Positions 1 to 12,750 of a stretch of 64,000 nt of DNA are shown here, piece after piece. The stretch's first letter is position 1. The number at the start of each line of letters is the position of its first letter. Made by a program: the position numbers and the translations under genes. Source of the DNA: Amoebidium appalachense (Eukaryota; Ichthyosporea); contig CAVNZM010000003.1 in the NCBI GenBank assembly GCA_963693365.1, positions 7,874,001 to 7,938,000 of the forward strand. Reading direction: 5' to 3'. The notes below the pieces were generated by a model. It made no database searches. It was not told the DNA's origin and saw nothing but the letters and a program-made list of their open reading frames with translations.

Positions 1-312
1 ATAGACAAATTTAGGGATAACATTCAGAGGAATTTATATATTTTATCATTAACGACTCATTTCCGGTGTGGTTTCATGAAACTTCAACAGATGTGATGTC
101 TTGATGTTACACTCTCACATTCGGGTGACATTCCATGAAGAACAAACATCTAGACCCACGATTTTCGACTAATTCCTAATCGTAAAAGTGTCTTTCTGCA
201 TTGTTTGGTGGCTCACTGTTGTGTTTTATCCAATGTAAACTGACGTTTCACTTTCACTTCGATCTCTTAGCTGTCACATCAACTTTTTTTCCCAGTTCTT
301 CACCATGGCAGG

Positions 313-320
313 TATATAAA
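313..320 (+). promoter_or_regulatory. TATA-box-like element
   Basis: TATATAAA stands in non-repetitive sequence, and an AATAAA polyadenylation-like hexamer follows at 1104-1109. Together they could bound a transcript of about 800 bases, but the only open frame between them (341-586) has no ATG and looks like no known protein. If the unit is real it is non-coding or a 3' exon of a gene starting before the window. Confidence 0.25.
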
Positions 321-3300
321 GGCTTTCGTTTCTTCTTTTTGTGGTGGGAGGGAGTCCAACTCAGGGGAACGTGACTGCAGCGTGTGTGTGGTGTTGCCTG
401 GTGTATTCCTATTGCTGTGAGAGTGTGGGGGCATCTCCCTTTCGCGGAGTTTCTCGCTTGAAAAGTGGTTTCTTCAACGCCTGGTGGTCCACTGCAACCT
501 ATAATAACTTCTACACGCTGTCTACGCTTCTACGCGATCTATTGGCGGTGGGCTGCTGCAACTTCAGCTACTTCTGCGCTGCGTGAGTGGAGGGGCGGCT
601 ACTTGGTCGTCGGGGAGCTTTCCAAGTGACTGCCAGTCCTTAGCCTCCAGTCGTATGGCAATGACCGGGTTTGCTTGCATGCATTCTGTAATTGTGTTTT
701 TCTGTGTGTCCTGCCACAACTAGGCCACCTTATCAGAGAGCTAGATGCAGTTTCTCCGGGTTATCTAGGGGCCAGGCCCGTTGGGATTGTTTTTTAGCTC
801 AGATTTGGTCTGAATTGCTCTTTTAGAGGCTGACTTGCTTGCTGTGCCTCGGTAGGTTTTGAGGGGGGCCTGTTGGGAAGCAGCAGTAATGATGTCTTCG
901 TGCGGAGTGTGGTCTGGTCAACATCGATGCATATGACTAGTTGGAGCAAACTAGTTTCACGCATACACGTACACTTAAGGTTTTGCCCGCAGCCTGGTGT
1001 CCTTTGTCACTTGTCGCTTTATTCTTATTTCGTAGCTTTGGCTTTTTCAGTTCTATTGGTGGTTATGTAGCCTGTGGCTGCACGTTGCCTTCGTCAACGG
1101 ATCAATAAAACCGAGTCAAAAGAAAAAAAAACGTTTCTAACGCAAAAGTGTCGCCACATGAGTAAAAGCAAGGTTGACAACTGATGACTGTTTTCATGTG
1201 CAGGAGCATCCTAGACCATATATATATGGCGGAAACCGTGGCACATGCTGTACATGTTATTCTGAGCTGTTTACTTACGAGCCACTTGCATATGTGCAAA
1301 TACAGGCATCATAACCATGCGTTTTGCACAGCGTTTCACCTGTGGCTACATTAAGTACCTCGGCCCGGTACCACGCCGTGGCCCGTACGCTTGATATGGC
1401 TCGTGTAAGTTACACCGACTAGTGGCAGCGACCCGCATCCGAGACGGTCGACGTCCGAGTCCGGTCGACTGCGCGTGAAGTTCATCCATACATATGATCA
1501 TGAGTTCATGCATATCGCAAAGGGGCACAGCGCAGACTCCGTAGGCTATTCATCATGTGATGTATCCTGACAGCCTATGTATATATGTACGGTGCTGCCG
1601 GCCGTTGTGCGCAGTTAGCGTGTGCCAGAACGTTGTGCCTTGTTTCTGCAGTTGCAAATCGGGTGGCTAGCTGGTGTAACTGTTTACCAACACTATTGGG
1701 ATGTAAGCCGGATTGGTCAAACACGCACCGTCGCGTAGCATTCCGCTCAGCTGTTCAAAGTGGCAAAACCTTCCCCAAAACGCTGCTTTTTCCTCATAAC
1801 CTTTAGCATGGCGTTATAACGTTTAATAACTGTAATGTTAGCCATTATTAGCAGAAATAATGACCTTACTCGTGCCCTTAGGGCTGAATGTTCGCCCAGG
1901 CCTCAGATCTGTTCGAAATTTATTTGCCAATTACAGCAGCTCCCGGTCCTACATCCAATCATACCGCTCATAGGTCATGCAGCGCTTTCACCGCCAATTT
2001 GAAACCACTCACCGCGGCCGGTCAGCTGGGCACAGACAGAAAAAACCGCGAAAAAGTACTTCGAAACATAACTTGTCGGACACTCAAGGAAGTGTTAGCA
2101 CTGCTTTATAGCTGGAAGAAAAAGTTAGAACTTTCTTTTGTTTTATTCCATCTCCACAAGTTATGCACAGCACATGCTTCAGATCACCATCAATGCTGTT
2201 CACGAATCCTCCGGATCCATCTGCAAGTAGTGCAAGTACATGTGCAGGCCTGTGCCATCGTTAGCTGCGAACTCTAGCTCTTCGTCTTCAAAACCACTCG
2301 AACCCAAAACATAAACACGGAAAGACCACAAAAAAAGCATATATGTGAATGAATAACACATTCTTCAAGCAAAGTATTTGCTTCCCAATCAAACCTCTGT
2401 TCACGGATTCTCATGTGCCATAAGTGCTCTTGTGATTGACTGCTTTTCGTGATCACTCGACTTCACCATGGCCCTACCATCAGACAGCCTGAGGTGAGTT
2501 GACACAAGTGGCTGATGCTCATTTATTCTATTCTCTCTCCTCTATTTTTTATAATATGTTTTCTATACTTGAAGTAAACACCATAAAGGAACAATCAGCT
2601 GTAACCCATCTTACTAATATACATCATCCCGCTCTGCTGCACACATGCTTCAGACCTTGTTGATTGTGTAACGGCACTTTAGATATAAAGGGAAACTACA
2701 CCCCCGCACAAGCACTTTCCAGCATGTGGGCACCATGTTCAGCCTGCACTTGTTTGTTTTGTGAAAAGCTTTGCAACACTATGCCCGGCGATCAGGGCCC
2801 GTGTGTGTGAAGATGACCATTCCCCGGGCCCCATTTCACTGTGTTTAGCATCCGTATACGTGCACAGATAGAAACAGAAACGAGACACACATTTTTCTGA
2901 AATGAAGCTATCGTCTAAGCATGCTCTTCCACATAGTTGCGCGCACGCGTGCAATGGACAATTTGTATTCCAAAGGGAAAACAAGCGAATCCCAGGAATA
3001 TTCAACATTATTCTGGGAATGCTAGCAATAAATCCTCTCTATTATTATGTGTGGGTCAGTCTGGCTAGGTTTCAGCAGTACCTAGCATGAATGTGCATGT
3101 TTCTAACACTGTACTATATGACAAGACATTACGCTAAGAGTCTACCAAAGGGAACAATTATCCTGCGGAAATATGCAACCAAAAATGCACACAGATGCCA
3201 CGAAGGCCTGCAAAATGACCACCGTTCCACCTTTCCCACCCACCACTGATTAGATGGGCACATGCACATGTGCACGGGACTACCGCACATGTTATATAAG

Positions 3301-3560
3301 GCCACACAGCATGGCACGGTTATTGTAATTCAACGGTCACGGTGTTTTATATTCCGAGTGTGTTGTGTATTTGGACACACACTGTAAAAAAGAAAGGGAA
3401 AAAAAAGAAAAAAGGTATGTGCATGCGCCGTGTGTCGTACCAGAGAATGTGTGGTAGGTTCCTAGACTCGCGTAAGTTAGCCTCACGCCAACAGATAAAA
3501 ATCTCTGTGTTTGATTTTCGGTCTTTCTCTATCTCACTTTAAACCCAGAAGGGGTGATCA
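321..3560. other. No recognisable gene
   Basis: About 3.2 kb of mostly non-repetitive sequence. Open frames are 60-130 codons, begin mainly at non-ATG codons, and show no family motif or splice-site-bounded exon that I recognise. An AATAAA lies at 1104-1109. A short exon of an unknown gene cannot be excluded. The region differs from the rest of the window in having few CA or poly-C arrays. Confidence 0.4.
3293..3300 (+). promoter_or_regulatory. TATA box candidate for the globin gene
   Basis: TATATAAG lies about 460 bases before the first in-frame ATG of the globin gene and on the same strand. The distance leaves room for a 5' UTR that contains the poly-C tract at 3570-3647. Inferred from position and motif only. 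Confidence 0.3.
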
Positions 3561-3569
3561 TTTCTAACC

Positions 3570-3617
3570 CCCCCCCCCCCCTCCTTCCCACCGCCTCCCA
3601 GTCCCCCCCCCCCCTCT

Positions 3618-3647
<30 letters not shown>
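3570..3647 (+). repeat. Interrupted poly-C tract ahead of the globin gene
   Basis: Runs of C broken by CT and CCTCC, ending in a short A run, end about 105 bases before the globin ATG. On the opposite strand this is G-rich with several runs of four or more G, so it could form a G-quadruplex. It could also hide an intron end. Confidence 0.8.
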
Positions 3648-3649
<2 letters not shown>

Positions 3650-3753
3650 CACCCACCCACAGTCCACATGTGGACCACCTAGGGGCCAGCACAACCGGCG
3701 AAATCGAATTCAGCCCATCAGCCAATCGCAAGCCTTCGCCAAGTTTAACCCCA

Positions 3754-5016
3754 ATGTCCCCCGATACCCTCACCACCACTTCCTCTTCATTTACCCTTCA
3801 GTCCGTCTCTATACCCAACTCGCCATCATCCGAGCAATATAGACAATCACACAGGGGGAAAAAACCGCTGCTAACACCCGAGGATTGCCAACTGGTTCAG
3901 AGTTCGTGGGAGAGGGTGTCTTCCAAAGGCGCGGGGGAGAAATTCGTATCGTCAAACGTCGGAATGGCGTTTTACGAGGAGCTTTTCCGACTAGAACCGG
4001 AGACTAAAACGATTTTCCGGTCGATTCAATCGAGATCGGCTGCATTTACAGCTCTTCTTGCCATATTAGTCAAGCAGACGGAGGAGTTAAGTGACGGGAG
4101 GCTGGATACTACCTTAAAGGAGCATGGGAGGGCACATATGGGTAGGGGGGTCACCTTAAACATGTATGTGTGCATGGGTAAGGCCTTGTTGCACATGATC
4201 GAAACACGATTAACGGAAAAGGAAGGAGGCGCATGCGATCAGAAGACCCTAGCTGTTTGGTTGGGTGCATACGCTCTAGCGGCGGCTCCCATGCTTAAAG
4301 CGGCGGGGTTCAGACGGAGCCGTTTTGCGTATGATATTTCACCAATCATTTCGCAGCAGCTGAAATACCAGCTACGAAAGAAGACGGTGGGTGGAACGAT
4401 GATGGGAACCATGCGTGGACTGGGTGGCCGTACGCTCGAAGAGCACCTTACAGCCATGACGGATTCATCCAATGAAACGCTCCGCACCCCACCGCCTTCC
4501 GAAAATGGTAATGACGACACGTCGATTGATTCCGAGCAAATGGGAAATTCCATCGACGGCGAATCGGGTTCTGGCAGGGGTAGGGGGTTGGCGGCAGCGG
4601 TGGCGGCGGCGGCAGCAAAACAGAACAAGCGCCCGTCGTTTTCTGGCATATTCCGGCGGGAACGAGCAACGTCGTCATCTGGAAACTCCCGCCCGCCTGA
4701 AATTCCGACAGAGGATGCGAGCCAATCAAAACCAATTTCTTCGGCGTCCGTCGATGAATCGCAATCGGGAGCAGGGGGGGATTTGCAGAGAAAGGGAACG
4801 TCACCTCTTGCATGGATGTCGTCTAAGAAGAAGAGCGTGTGTGTGAAAATGCTTCCGCAGAGTTCTATTCAGGCTCTGGAGAAGAGCCTAGAAGGGAGGA
4901 AGGGAAGTGTGAGCAGTGGGTATTCGGATGATGGCGAAAGGAGATCGTCCAATGAGGAGGGGGTCGTGGATTCGATTAGCGCGATCGGAGCCCCGACTGC
5001 TAATTCTGCGGCATAA
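3754..5016 (+). CDS. Globin-family haem protein with long C-terminal extension
   Basis: Single-exon frame of 420 residues from the first in-frame ATG; the frame is open upstream only to a GTG at 3670. Residues about 38-185 look like a globin fold. LTPEDCQLVQSSW fits the A helix with its conserved Trp (52). A Phe at 88 fits CD1. EHGRAHMGRGV fits the F helix of single-domain and flavohaemoglobin-like globins, with His128 as the likely proximal haem ligand. The G and H helices follow. A typical globin is about 150 residues, so the protein has a short Ser/Thr/Pro-rich head and a tail of about 235 residues. The tail is rich in Ser, Gly, Ala and Lys/Arg, with an alanine run near 4595-4620, and no second domain is recognisable. 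Role, inferred: oxygen or NO binding or sensing, with the tail for regulation. The distal E7 residue could not be assigned. An upstream exon is possible. Confidence 0.8.
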   Translation: MSPDTLTTTSSSFTLQSVSIPNSPSSEQYRQSHRGKKPLLTPEDCQLVQSSWERVSSKGAGEKFVSSNVGMAFYEELFRLEPETKTIFRSIQSRSAAFTALLAILVKQTEELSDGRLDTTLKEHGRAHMGRGVTLNMYVCMGKALLHMIETRLTEKEGGACDQKTLAVWLGAYALAAAPMLKAAGFRRSRFAYDISPIISQQLKYQLRKKTVGGTMMGTMRGLGGRTLEEHLTAMTDSSNETLRTPPPSENGNDDTSIDSEQMGNSIDGESGSGRGRGLAAAVAAAAAKQNKRPSFSGIFRRERATSSSGNSRPPEIPTEDASQSKPISSASVDESQSGAGGDLQRKGTSPLAWMSSKKKSVCVKMLPQSSIQALEKSLEGRKGSVSSGYSDDGERRSSNEEGVVDSISAIGAPTANSAA

Positions 5017-5296
5017 AATTAGGGTTTATGGATGTGAAATTTGAAAAGTTAAGAAAATTTGATAAACGAATGGGTACGTACGAATTGTCTGTGAAAGATT
5101 TTATGTGGTTAGGTTTTAATTGATTTTTTTTGAATGTTGAATCTGACCACACGCACACACTCAGTGTGTTGTCTACTCCCCCCCCCCCCCCCCCCCCCCC
5201 CTCCCCTCGCACCCCTTTCCCTTTCCCCCGCCCATATACAGTATGCACGCACGCCCGCACACACACACCCACTTGCCCGTCCGGCCATCCGCCCGT

Positions 5297-5387
<91 letters not shown>

Positions 5388-5892
5388 ACATACTCCATCT
5401 CCCTACCGACGATATATCCCATGCCGCTTCTAACGCCCTTGCTATTTGACAAAAACTAGCTCGGTGTGAGGCCCTATGTTTTATACACGTGTTCGACGCA
5501 CACTTGCAATTTTCAGGTTTTTTCAGATGGTTGATATGATTTTGCTCAGGTACGCTATTTAGAAGGTTTGTGTAGTGAAACCATGTTTCTCTTTTAGATC
5601 AACACCTATTATTTTTAACTGAATGCCGCATGCAGCATAAAAACTTAAGTTCCTTTAGTAGTTTGGTGGGGGGCGGGAACCGCTCGCCTGGCAAAGTGCC
5701 ACATGCCAGTGGTCGATTGGACATTAAAAATTTAAAATTTAAATCTGAATCTGATGTCTGCCCGGCGACAACGGTTTTTATGGTCTTTGCATCACGACCC
5801 CCGTTCTTTTTTTATTATTTTTTATTATTATTATTTATTTATCTGAACACATTTGTGTTTTATGAATACGAACTATGGGAGGGTAGGAACGC

Positions 5893-5928
<36 letters not shown>

Positions 5929-6607
5929 TGTATGTATGAATGGGGCTGTGTGTACATGTCTGTGCACGCTTGTGGGGTGTGGGTAGTTGTTTGAAGGGGG
6001 AAGATGAAGACACGTCAACACGTCAACAGGGATCACAACCCATATCAACCGTAGTCATCGAATCAAGCGGGGCCTTTTGTTGTTATTCTTCTTTTTTTTT
6101 AATTTATTCCTTGCCCGTTCTATGCAGCGAACGAGAACCCCTCCTCCTTGGAGAAATACAATAAATCTACGTTACATGTCCCACGTTGTTCCCTACTGCA
6201 TATGTGCCACCGCGAAGTCACTTCAACCGGGCTTAATATCTTTCGCTTTCATTGTGCTAGTGTAGAGGATGGCCGATATTCACGTTCCAGCTATTCCCCC
6301 CCCCCCCCCCCCCCCCCAACCTATCCCCTCCCCCCTCCCCCCCCCCCCCCCTTTAAGGCCCGCACCACCCAACCACCCATCCACCATATAAATTTGTCTG
6401 GAGAGAAAAAGGGTGGAAGGAATTCCCACAAACCCCCCTGCACAAACTCTCAAGGGAGGTGGGCTTTTTTAAACCCCACATTTTCATATATCACTCGCTA
6501 AATCTAACACAGACAGTTGCTAATACTAATGTAGACGGAAAATTTCGGAAATACTGTTCAAAGAAACCTCAAACTAATATATCAGCATAATTTCATTCTT
6601 CCAGTTA
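5017..6607. other. Convergent intergenic region, globin 3' end to phosphatase 3' end
   Basis: Holds poly-C (5180-5201), a long (CA)n (5298-5386), a (GT)n (5895-5925) and two poly-C blocks (6296-6353). No coding exon was found between the globin stop and the phosphatase stop. The two genes end towards each other, so this should contain both 3' UTRs. Confidence 0.5.
5298..5386 (+). repeat. (CA)n microsatellite
   Basis: About 44 uninterrupted CA units. It produces spurious poly-HT and poly-CV frames on both strands. Confidence 0.95.
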
Positions 6608-6860
6608 TCAATCCGAAAGCTCCGCCTTCTCTCCGGGAAATCCAGGTTTGTACGTAAATTGGACTGCGTTTTCCGGATACCCCATCGTCGTCCATAGGAA
6701 AAACACGACGATGGGCGCGCCCACGAGAAGAAACGGTAAAGATCCGTCCAAAATTTGATATCTGCAAGGGGCAAAAAAGGTAAGCCACAGTGCAAAGTGA
6801 GATGTGTTCGGTAGTATGCGGTGCCGACAAACAAGGTGGGCAAACCGTGGGACACGTGCG

Positions 6861-6905
<45 letters not shown>

Positions 6906-6923
6906 CGTGTGCGTATGCGTGTG

Positions 6924-6979
<56 letters not shown>

Positions 6980-7198
6980 TGTTTGTGGGGCCAAACGGAA
7001 ATGAAGGGGAGGGACGAGGGGACTAGAGGGAGGCAGTGGGACTGTGTTCAAGTGGTCCGGTGCCCCCTCCCCCCCCCCCCCCCTCCCCCCTCCCCCCTTC
7101 TCAGAGAGGGAGGAAGAGAAAAAGAGCAAGAAAAAGACTGCAATGTGCTTGTGTGTGTTGGGGGGTGAGGGGTGGGAGGGTGGGGTGGGTGTGCATGT

Positions 7199-7229
<31 letters not shown>

Positions 7230-7973
7230 GGGGGGGGGGGTGTTACGCTCGTAGTGACTGTGTTTGGTGTAAGGCCATTGCTCGGTGGGGAAATGATTAG
7301 GTACTGTAACCTTCCTTCCCTTTCTCAACGTCACATGTCCGAGTTGGGGTCTTTGAGGGGGGGCAGGGGCAGCGGGGGGGGGAGAGAGAGGGGGGGGGGG
7401 AGGGGGGGGGGGGGAGGCTTTCAGCAAGTGAGTGAACGTACATGTAAGGGTGTTTCAGTTGTGAGCGATTTCTGAGTCGTGTGTGTGCTGTGACCTTATG
7501 GTCCTTATTCAACATTTCTTGACAAGAAATTTTTGTACTCACGTGGGGGATATGTGTTACCCGTGAATTTGCGTGAATTTTTCCGACAATGAAACGGGGA
7601 GCACAGTGTCCGCCAGTAACGAAAACTCAATATTTCCGAGTGCATGATTAGAAAAACGAAAGAATAAACAGGCCCCATTCCTCACCTGTATCCACTTGCA
7701 GAATTTGCGAAATTTTCAGGTTTTGGCGCGATCTGGCACGCCACCTTCAGTTTTGATGGGTGCATACTCTTTGCCAGGGCAGCCCACGAATCATACGGAC
7801 ACCACACTTGATTTCCGCAAAAGGGGGGGTTCAATGGTTCACCGTTGAAGAGAAATCGCACATATCTGTTTCCGTTTTTGGGATGTCTCCAAAGCTCGAG
7901 AATTATGTTTGAGGCGAAGGATGGCCAGCGAGTAAGGGGCACTTGAAGCGCACCTGTGTGTGTGTGTGTGCGT

Positions 7974-8027
<54 letters not shown>

Positions 8028-8062
8028 GGGTAAGGGGGGGGGTTGTGAGTGAGTGAGGGAAT

Positions 8063-8112
<50 letters not shown>

Positions 8113-8781
8113 ATATCTGTTTGTGTGTGTGTGTGTGTGTATGTGTGTGTGCGCGTGGGCGCGAGCGCGCACGCGTGTGTATGCATCGTCTGTGTGTTTA
8201 GAACGAGACAGGGGAGAAAATGGGGAGGGCGGGGAGGGCGGGGAGGGGAAGGGGGGGGAGGGGATGAATATCCCCCCCCCCCCCCCCCCTTCTAGACCGA
8301 TAAGTTGAGTAGGTGCTGCATACTCAAGAACCCAACAAATAAATTCGTTCACTCCTTCAGTCAAAAATTTAGCGATCTCTAGTCCCCGCCAAATCCTTTA
8401 TGTCCCTTCTTGTGTTTGGTGAGGGTTTGAATGCGTCAAAAAGTACGAAGTGCACAAGAACAAGGGGGGCCCACGTCATCCACAGTGCCCGAGTTTCGAC
8501 CTATTCACCTCGTTAACGGTGGAGGGGGGGGGGGGGGGGAGAGAGAGAGAAGGGCAGGAGGGAGAAGGCGTAGGTGGTGTGTGTGTGTGTCTTCGGGAAG
8601 GAAAGGTGGTGTGTATGGGGGAGGGGGGGGGGGGGGGGAGAAATGGTGTGTTTGTTTGTGTGAGTGTGTGAGTGTGTGAGTGTGTGTGAGTGTGTGAGTG
8701 TGTGAGTGTGTGTGTGTGTGCGCGCGCGTGCGTGCTTGCGTGTGCGTGTACGTGTGCGTGTGCGTGTGTTGTGTTGTGTAT

Positions 8782-8815
<34 letters not shown>

Positions 8816-9950
8816 GGCATAAACATTGCATACCCAGCAGGGGAGCAATAGTGTCGTCATGGCCTGCATGCAGTCTGAAGACGATGTCGCTGCTGTCTGT
8901 CACTGCCTGCTCCATGTACGTGTGCAGCTCCCACACCAGCCTGCATGTGTGATTAGGAACCAATCACAAATCAGCATCGAATACCCCCTCCCCTCCCCCC
9001 CTTCACCTCCCTCCCCCCTTTTTTTTTCTTTTTTTTTTTAAACAGCCGACCTGCCCGCACTGACCTTATGCTTACTGCCCGTGTTAAGGCCAAACAGAAA
9101 TGACAACGGATGAAAGTAAGAAAGTACAGAAATGGAAACCAAAGACAAAACAATGGATGCAAGAAGAATTTCAAAGGGTGAAGCGCATTACCCCCCCCCC
9201 CCCCCCCCCCCTCTCTTGGGCGCAAGGATATAGGACGGAAAAGAAAAAAAAATAGAAAAGAAAGAAAACAAACAAAAAAGAAAAGGTGGGAGTGCAAGAG
9301 AGGAGAAGAAAGACAGCACTAGCAGGCAGCAACCCACAGACGGACAAAGTAACCATCGACAGCCCCAAAGAACCATATATGGTTCGTGACCTCATTTTCT
9401 ATTGGCTGGCTGCACCTCCCTCTTCTGGCAAACCCCCAAGCACCAGATATGGTTCATAACCTTGAGTTTCTATTGGACTAGCCCCTGCCTCCTCTCTGGC
9501 GATATTCAACCAGCTAACACCATTTTTTCATAGCTTTGATGTTATGATGGCTGACTATTGGCCCACCTGCCGATAGCCAGGGTAGCCAGCTCTCTGTCGG
9601 AGAAGATGAAAGAATATTCCCAGTGGCCGTAGTGAGACACGGAGGCTGCCATGTCGTCACTCATGCAGTGGCTGCCGCTGTTTTAATGTTAAAAATTTAA
9701 ATTTTATTGCCCTTTGTCGATTGCACAGGTAAGTGAGATTTGAGGGAAGGAAAGGGGATGGAAGGGAAGGGTGGAGGTGTGTGTGTTTGTGTGTGTGTGT
9801 GGGGAGGGGGGGGGGGGGGGGGAGGGGCAGGGAGGTGGGAGGGGAGGGGGGGGGGGGGGGGGGGGTAAGGGAAAGATGGAATGCAAAGAGAGAAGAGCGA
9901 GCCTAAGGATTATTCTCTGGAGGCAAAAGGGGTTTTTCTTTTTTTTGGGT

Positions 9951-9982
<32 letters not shown>

Positions 9983-10034
9983 CTGATAATTTGACAAAAC
10001 CGGATCATTGCATGCCTACCTCAAGCCAACCCCC

Positions 10035-10065
<31 letters not shown>

Positions 10066-10234
10066 AAAAAAAAAAAAAAGAAGAAGAAAAGAAAACAAAG
10101 AAAACAAAACAAAAGAAAAGACAAAAAAAAATTGACATCTGTAAGCCGCTGGAACATAGGGGGAGGGGGAGATGTGATGCATGGAAAAAGAGCGAGCGGA
10201 AAGTCACACATGTCTAGAGGACAACTGATGGTAC

Positions 10235-10314
<80 letters not shown>

Positions 10315-10374
10315 ACCCACCCACCCACCCACCCGCACCCACACATACACACACCCACACCCAAACACACACCG

Positions 10375-10407
<33 letters not shown>

Positions 10408-11630
10408 AGGACACATCACATACTTGCAAGGAAGGGGCAGATTATGACACCTCCTACACTGCACTATGTCAAAGTAGTGGTCGAATGCATTGAGGGAGTG
10501 GAAGTGGGCCCACCACCATGCTACCTCGCTGGTGTTGAACATCTGGTCGAGATCCATGCGGAGTTTTTGCGCTTCGGTGGTCTGTGTGTGTGTGTGTGTG
10601 TATGGGGGGGGGGGGGGGGGGGGGGGGGGGATGGGTGGGGGGAGGGGGAGGGGGCAGGTGGGTGGGTGGGTGAGGGGAGGATGGGGGGGGGGGAGGGGGG
10701 ATTTGAGGTTGTGTGTGTCGTTAGTGTGGGTATGTGTGTGTGTGTGAGTGTGAGTGTGTGTTGGGGGGTTGCGTGTGTTTGTGTGTTTGTGTACGTGGTG
10801 TGCGTGTGTAAGCCAACGCGCACACGTGTGTGTGAAGAGTTGGGGGGAGGGGGGGGGGGGGGGGCAGGGAGGGGGACAGGGAGGAAGGAGTTAGAGGAGA
10901 GAGAGACGAGGGGGGGGCAAGAGAGAGGGGGGGATGAAGGGAAAGTGAGCAGAGGGAAGTGGGAGCTGGGAGCCGAGATTGGGGGAGGGGAGGGCTGGGA
11001 GGGGGGAGGGAAGTGGGGAAGAGGTGTGCGTTGTGGCGGCGGCTTTTTTGATACTTTTTTTTTTTCTTATTTTTTCCCTCTTGAGGGGAGCGGAGGTTAA
11101 AAGAACTCCAACACTTCTTTCCTGCACGCAAACACCAGTATGGAGGGGGGGGGGGGGGGTTTGAATGCGTCAAAAAGTACGAAGTACACAAGAACAAACG
11201 GATAACACGATGCAGAATGCAAGCCATACATAAAGAGTATGCATAATAAGTAGAGCCCATCCTCAGGGGGGGGGGGGGGGGGGGGGGGATAGGGGTAAGG
11301 AAGGGAGTGGGGGAGGGAAAGAGGGAACGGGTGATGGACGGAGGGAGAGAGAGAGTGTGTGTGTTCCAAGTCAGCATACCTGGCCCAGTCTGCCCCCCCC
11401 CCCCCCCCTCCCCCTCCCCCCAGCCTCCCCACCCCACCAATTCCTGCATCCACCCCCATCCTCCCGCACATCCCACCCACTTTTGTCTATCCCAAAGCCC
11501 ATCTTCGCCCTCAATCCTATCTACATCTCCTACTGTAGTCTTTCCTCACGTTCAGCGTCTCACTCCCGCTCTCCTGTCCCCACTCTCCCCTTCGCGCGCG
11601 CACACACATGCACACATACTCATCCCCCTC

Positions 11631-11672
<42 letters not shown>

Positions 11673-12184
11673 GAAAAAATAAAAACCACCTGCGCCCCTC
11701 CCCCCCCCTTCATTAGCACCCAAAAAAGAAAAAAAACCACACGCTCGCGCGCCCGCACGCGCACACACAGACAGAGACACACAGACACACATGAGAAGAA
11801 AGAAGGCACCCCCCCCCCTCCCCCCCCCCCCCCCCCCCCCTCTTCCCCCTGCCTCCAACAAAAAAAAAAGAAAGAAAGAAAGAAACAAAGAAAGGGAGGA
11901 AAGAAGGAAGGAAGGAAGGAAGGAAGAATGAAGAACACAAAAAAGGGGAAATAAGGTAAAACCCCAGTACAACACACACCTCATGCAGTGTTAGCCACCT
12001 AGGGTCACTCTTCAACTCCTCCTGTCTCTGATCCAACCTAGCACACCCCCAATATGCATGCATCGGGTCTAACTCTGTTGGTTTCATGTGGATGCGCATG
12101 GGTGCAGGCCCACGGGGGAATAAGCCCAAACCGATGGACTCGGCTGATTGGCGTGCACGTGCAACCTCGGTACTGTGTGTGTGT

Positions 12185-12217
<33 letters not shown>

Positions 12218-12702
12218 AAAAGGGTTGGAGAGGGAGGGGGGATGTAGGGGGGGCGGGGGGGAGATGGGTAATGGGGGAGGGGGGGGGGAGGGAGGGGGGA
12301 GGGAGGGAGGAGGGATGGGAATGGGGAAGAGGACGGACGGGGATGGATGTGTGTGTGTGTGGGAGGCGGGGAAGGGATGGGTTGGGAGTGTGTGTGCGCG
12401 GGGGGAGGAGAGGGGGGAGGAGGGGGTTGGTGAGGGGGAAGGGTAGGGAGGGAGGATGGGTGTGTGTATGTGTGTGTTGGGGGGGGGATTGGGGGGATGG
12501 GTTGGGTGTGTGTGTGGGGGGGAGGGAGGGATGGGTGTGTGTGTGTGTGGGAGGAAGGGGAGGAGGTGTGTGTGTGTGTGTGTGTATGTGTGTATGTGTG
12601 TGTGTGTGTGTGCATGCATGTGACGTGTGTGTGCATGCGCACGAGTGCCTGTGCTTTTGCGCATGCATAGGGGTGTGCCCGGGCGGGTGTGCATTCGGGT
12701 GT

Positions 12703-12750
<48 letters not shown>

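Noticed and set aside
341-586. 81-codon frame
   Set aside because: No ATG, no family likeness, no splice partner found.
5000-5460. Overlapping frames of poly-CV, poly-HT and poly-P on both strands, here and at dozens of other sites
   Set aside because: They are translations of (CA)n/(GT)n and poly-C/G, appear in several frames at once and lack any domain.
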